NCBI GenBank assembly: GCA_004794655.1
Contig: SMMW01000522.1
Coordinates: forward strand, 2,108,001 to 2,172,000
Origin: Marisa cornuarietis
Taxonomy: Eukaryota > Mollusca > Gastropoda > Architaenioglossa > Ampullariidae
Direction of reading: 5' to 3'
Length of the DNA: 64,000 nucleotides
Both the position numbers and the translations under genes were made by a program. The notes under the pieces are model-generated. The model made no database searches, had not been told where the DNA came from, and worked only from the letters and a program-made list of their open reading frames with translations. This document shows, one piece after another, positions 63,573-64,000 of this stretch (position 1 is its first letter; the number at the start of each line of letters is the position of its first letter).

Positions 63573-63655
63573 CAGAGCCGGCGCTAGAATAGGGCAAGCA
63601 GGGCGACCGCCCAAGGCCCCGCGCCCGATAGAGGCCCCGCGCTAGCAAGTTCACC
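63573..63655. mobile_element. Transposon end of the GCCGGCGCTAG / GGCCCCGCG type
   Basis: Starts CAGAGCCGGCGCTAGAATAG and continues with repeated GGCCCCGCG. This resembles the terminal sequence of hAT-type elements in many animal genomes. The other end was not found, and a poly(A) run (63693-63713) follows. Confidence 0.4.
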
Positions 63656-63818
63656 CTCGGGATGAGATAGTCCGTAATTTTCTTGAAATTCTAAAAAAAA
63701 AAAAAAAAAAAAAGTAAAATATCTTGCATCCTACAATATGGCGTTGCGGGGCACAAGAGAGAGGCTTGAAGACCCCCAAAATGGTCTTTTTCTGGGCTTA
63801 ATGGAAATGCTAGCAAAC

Positions 63819-63981
63819 GATGATGATGATGATGATGTCGATTTATATTGCGCAGGTATCCATTCAAAAGAATGCTCATTGCGCAGCAAAAGCGGAAGAG
63901 AAGAAACAAAATAAAACAACAGGAAAGTAAAAAATAAAAAAGACAGAAATGGTGCTAGGTTGTTTAGGTCTGTCTTAAGTA
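63819..63981 (-). mobile_element. Interspersed element 3' end with (ATC)n tail, copy 2
   Basis: Nearly identical to 8231-8401: the same (ATG)n lead, the same TCGATTTATATTGCGCAGGT junction and body, diverging after GTCTGTCTTAAGTA. The element continues toward the right edge of the window. Confidence 0.8.
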
Positions 63982-64000
63982 AACAAATGAGTCTTCAGTC

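Overview
The window is nuclear DNA of an intron-rich animal. Five genes have GT-AG introns, and three of them encode deeply conserved eukaryotic proteins (the nucleolar GTPase GNL2, methylthioribose-1-phosphate isomerase, and the small kinetochore protein CENP-W). The intergenic DNA is AT-rich and full of long (GT)n/(ATC)n microsatellites, tRNA-derived SINEs, LINE 3' ends with ATT or ATC tails, and MITEs. This suits a lophotrochozoan, most likely a mollusc, but the phylum is an inference. There are no prokaryotic operons, CRISPR arrays, rRNA genes or intact tRNA genes.

Layout. 1-3270 (+) is the 3' half of a patched-domain (RND/SSD) membrane protein whose N-terminus lies left of the window. 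6100-8654 (-) is a three-exon CENP-W gene, head-to-head with GNL2 (+, 9001-19263, 16 exons, 759 aa) across a 346-bp bidirectional promoter with two opposed ETS-type sites. 20836-21772 (-) is a two-exon nucleoredoxin-like thioredoxin-fold protein. It is divergent from MRI1 (+, 22488-26318, five exons, 358 aa), whose proximal promoter carries three CACGTG boxes. About 2.2 kb past MRI1 lies a frameshifted fragment of MRI1 exon 4, and at about 30.9-31.3 kb a decayed THAP zinc-finger remnant.

34054-34557 (+) and 37647-38237 (-) are two intronless coiled-coil genes facing each other. They share an ungapped block of similarity and look like diverged paralogues. 42795-52642 (-) is an eight-exon gene of about 806 aa that I could not assign to a family. 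One of its donors falls in a CAGT tandem repeat. From 52.7 kb to the end I find no convincing gene, only repeats, several perfect TGACGTCA (CRE) octamers, and transposon ends.

The genes do not form a pathway: GNL2 (60S assembly), CENP-W (kinetochore) and MRI1 (methionine salvage) are unrelated housekeeping functions. The best leads are the patched-like protein that has lost its acidic transport residues, the CENP-W/GNL2 bidirectional pair, the paralogous intronless pair, the CRE excess in the right half, and a set of unrelated minisatellites of about 30 bp. I found no clear new multi-gene system. Exon boundaries were derived by hand from reading frame, splice sites and remembered family sequence.
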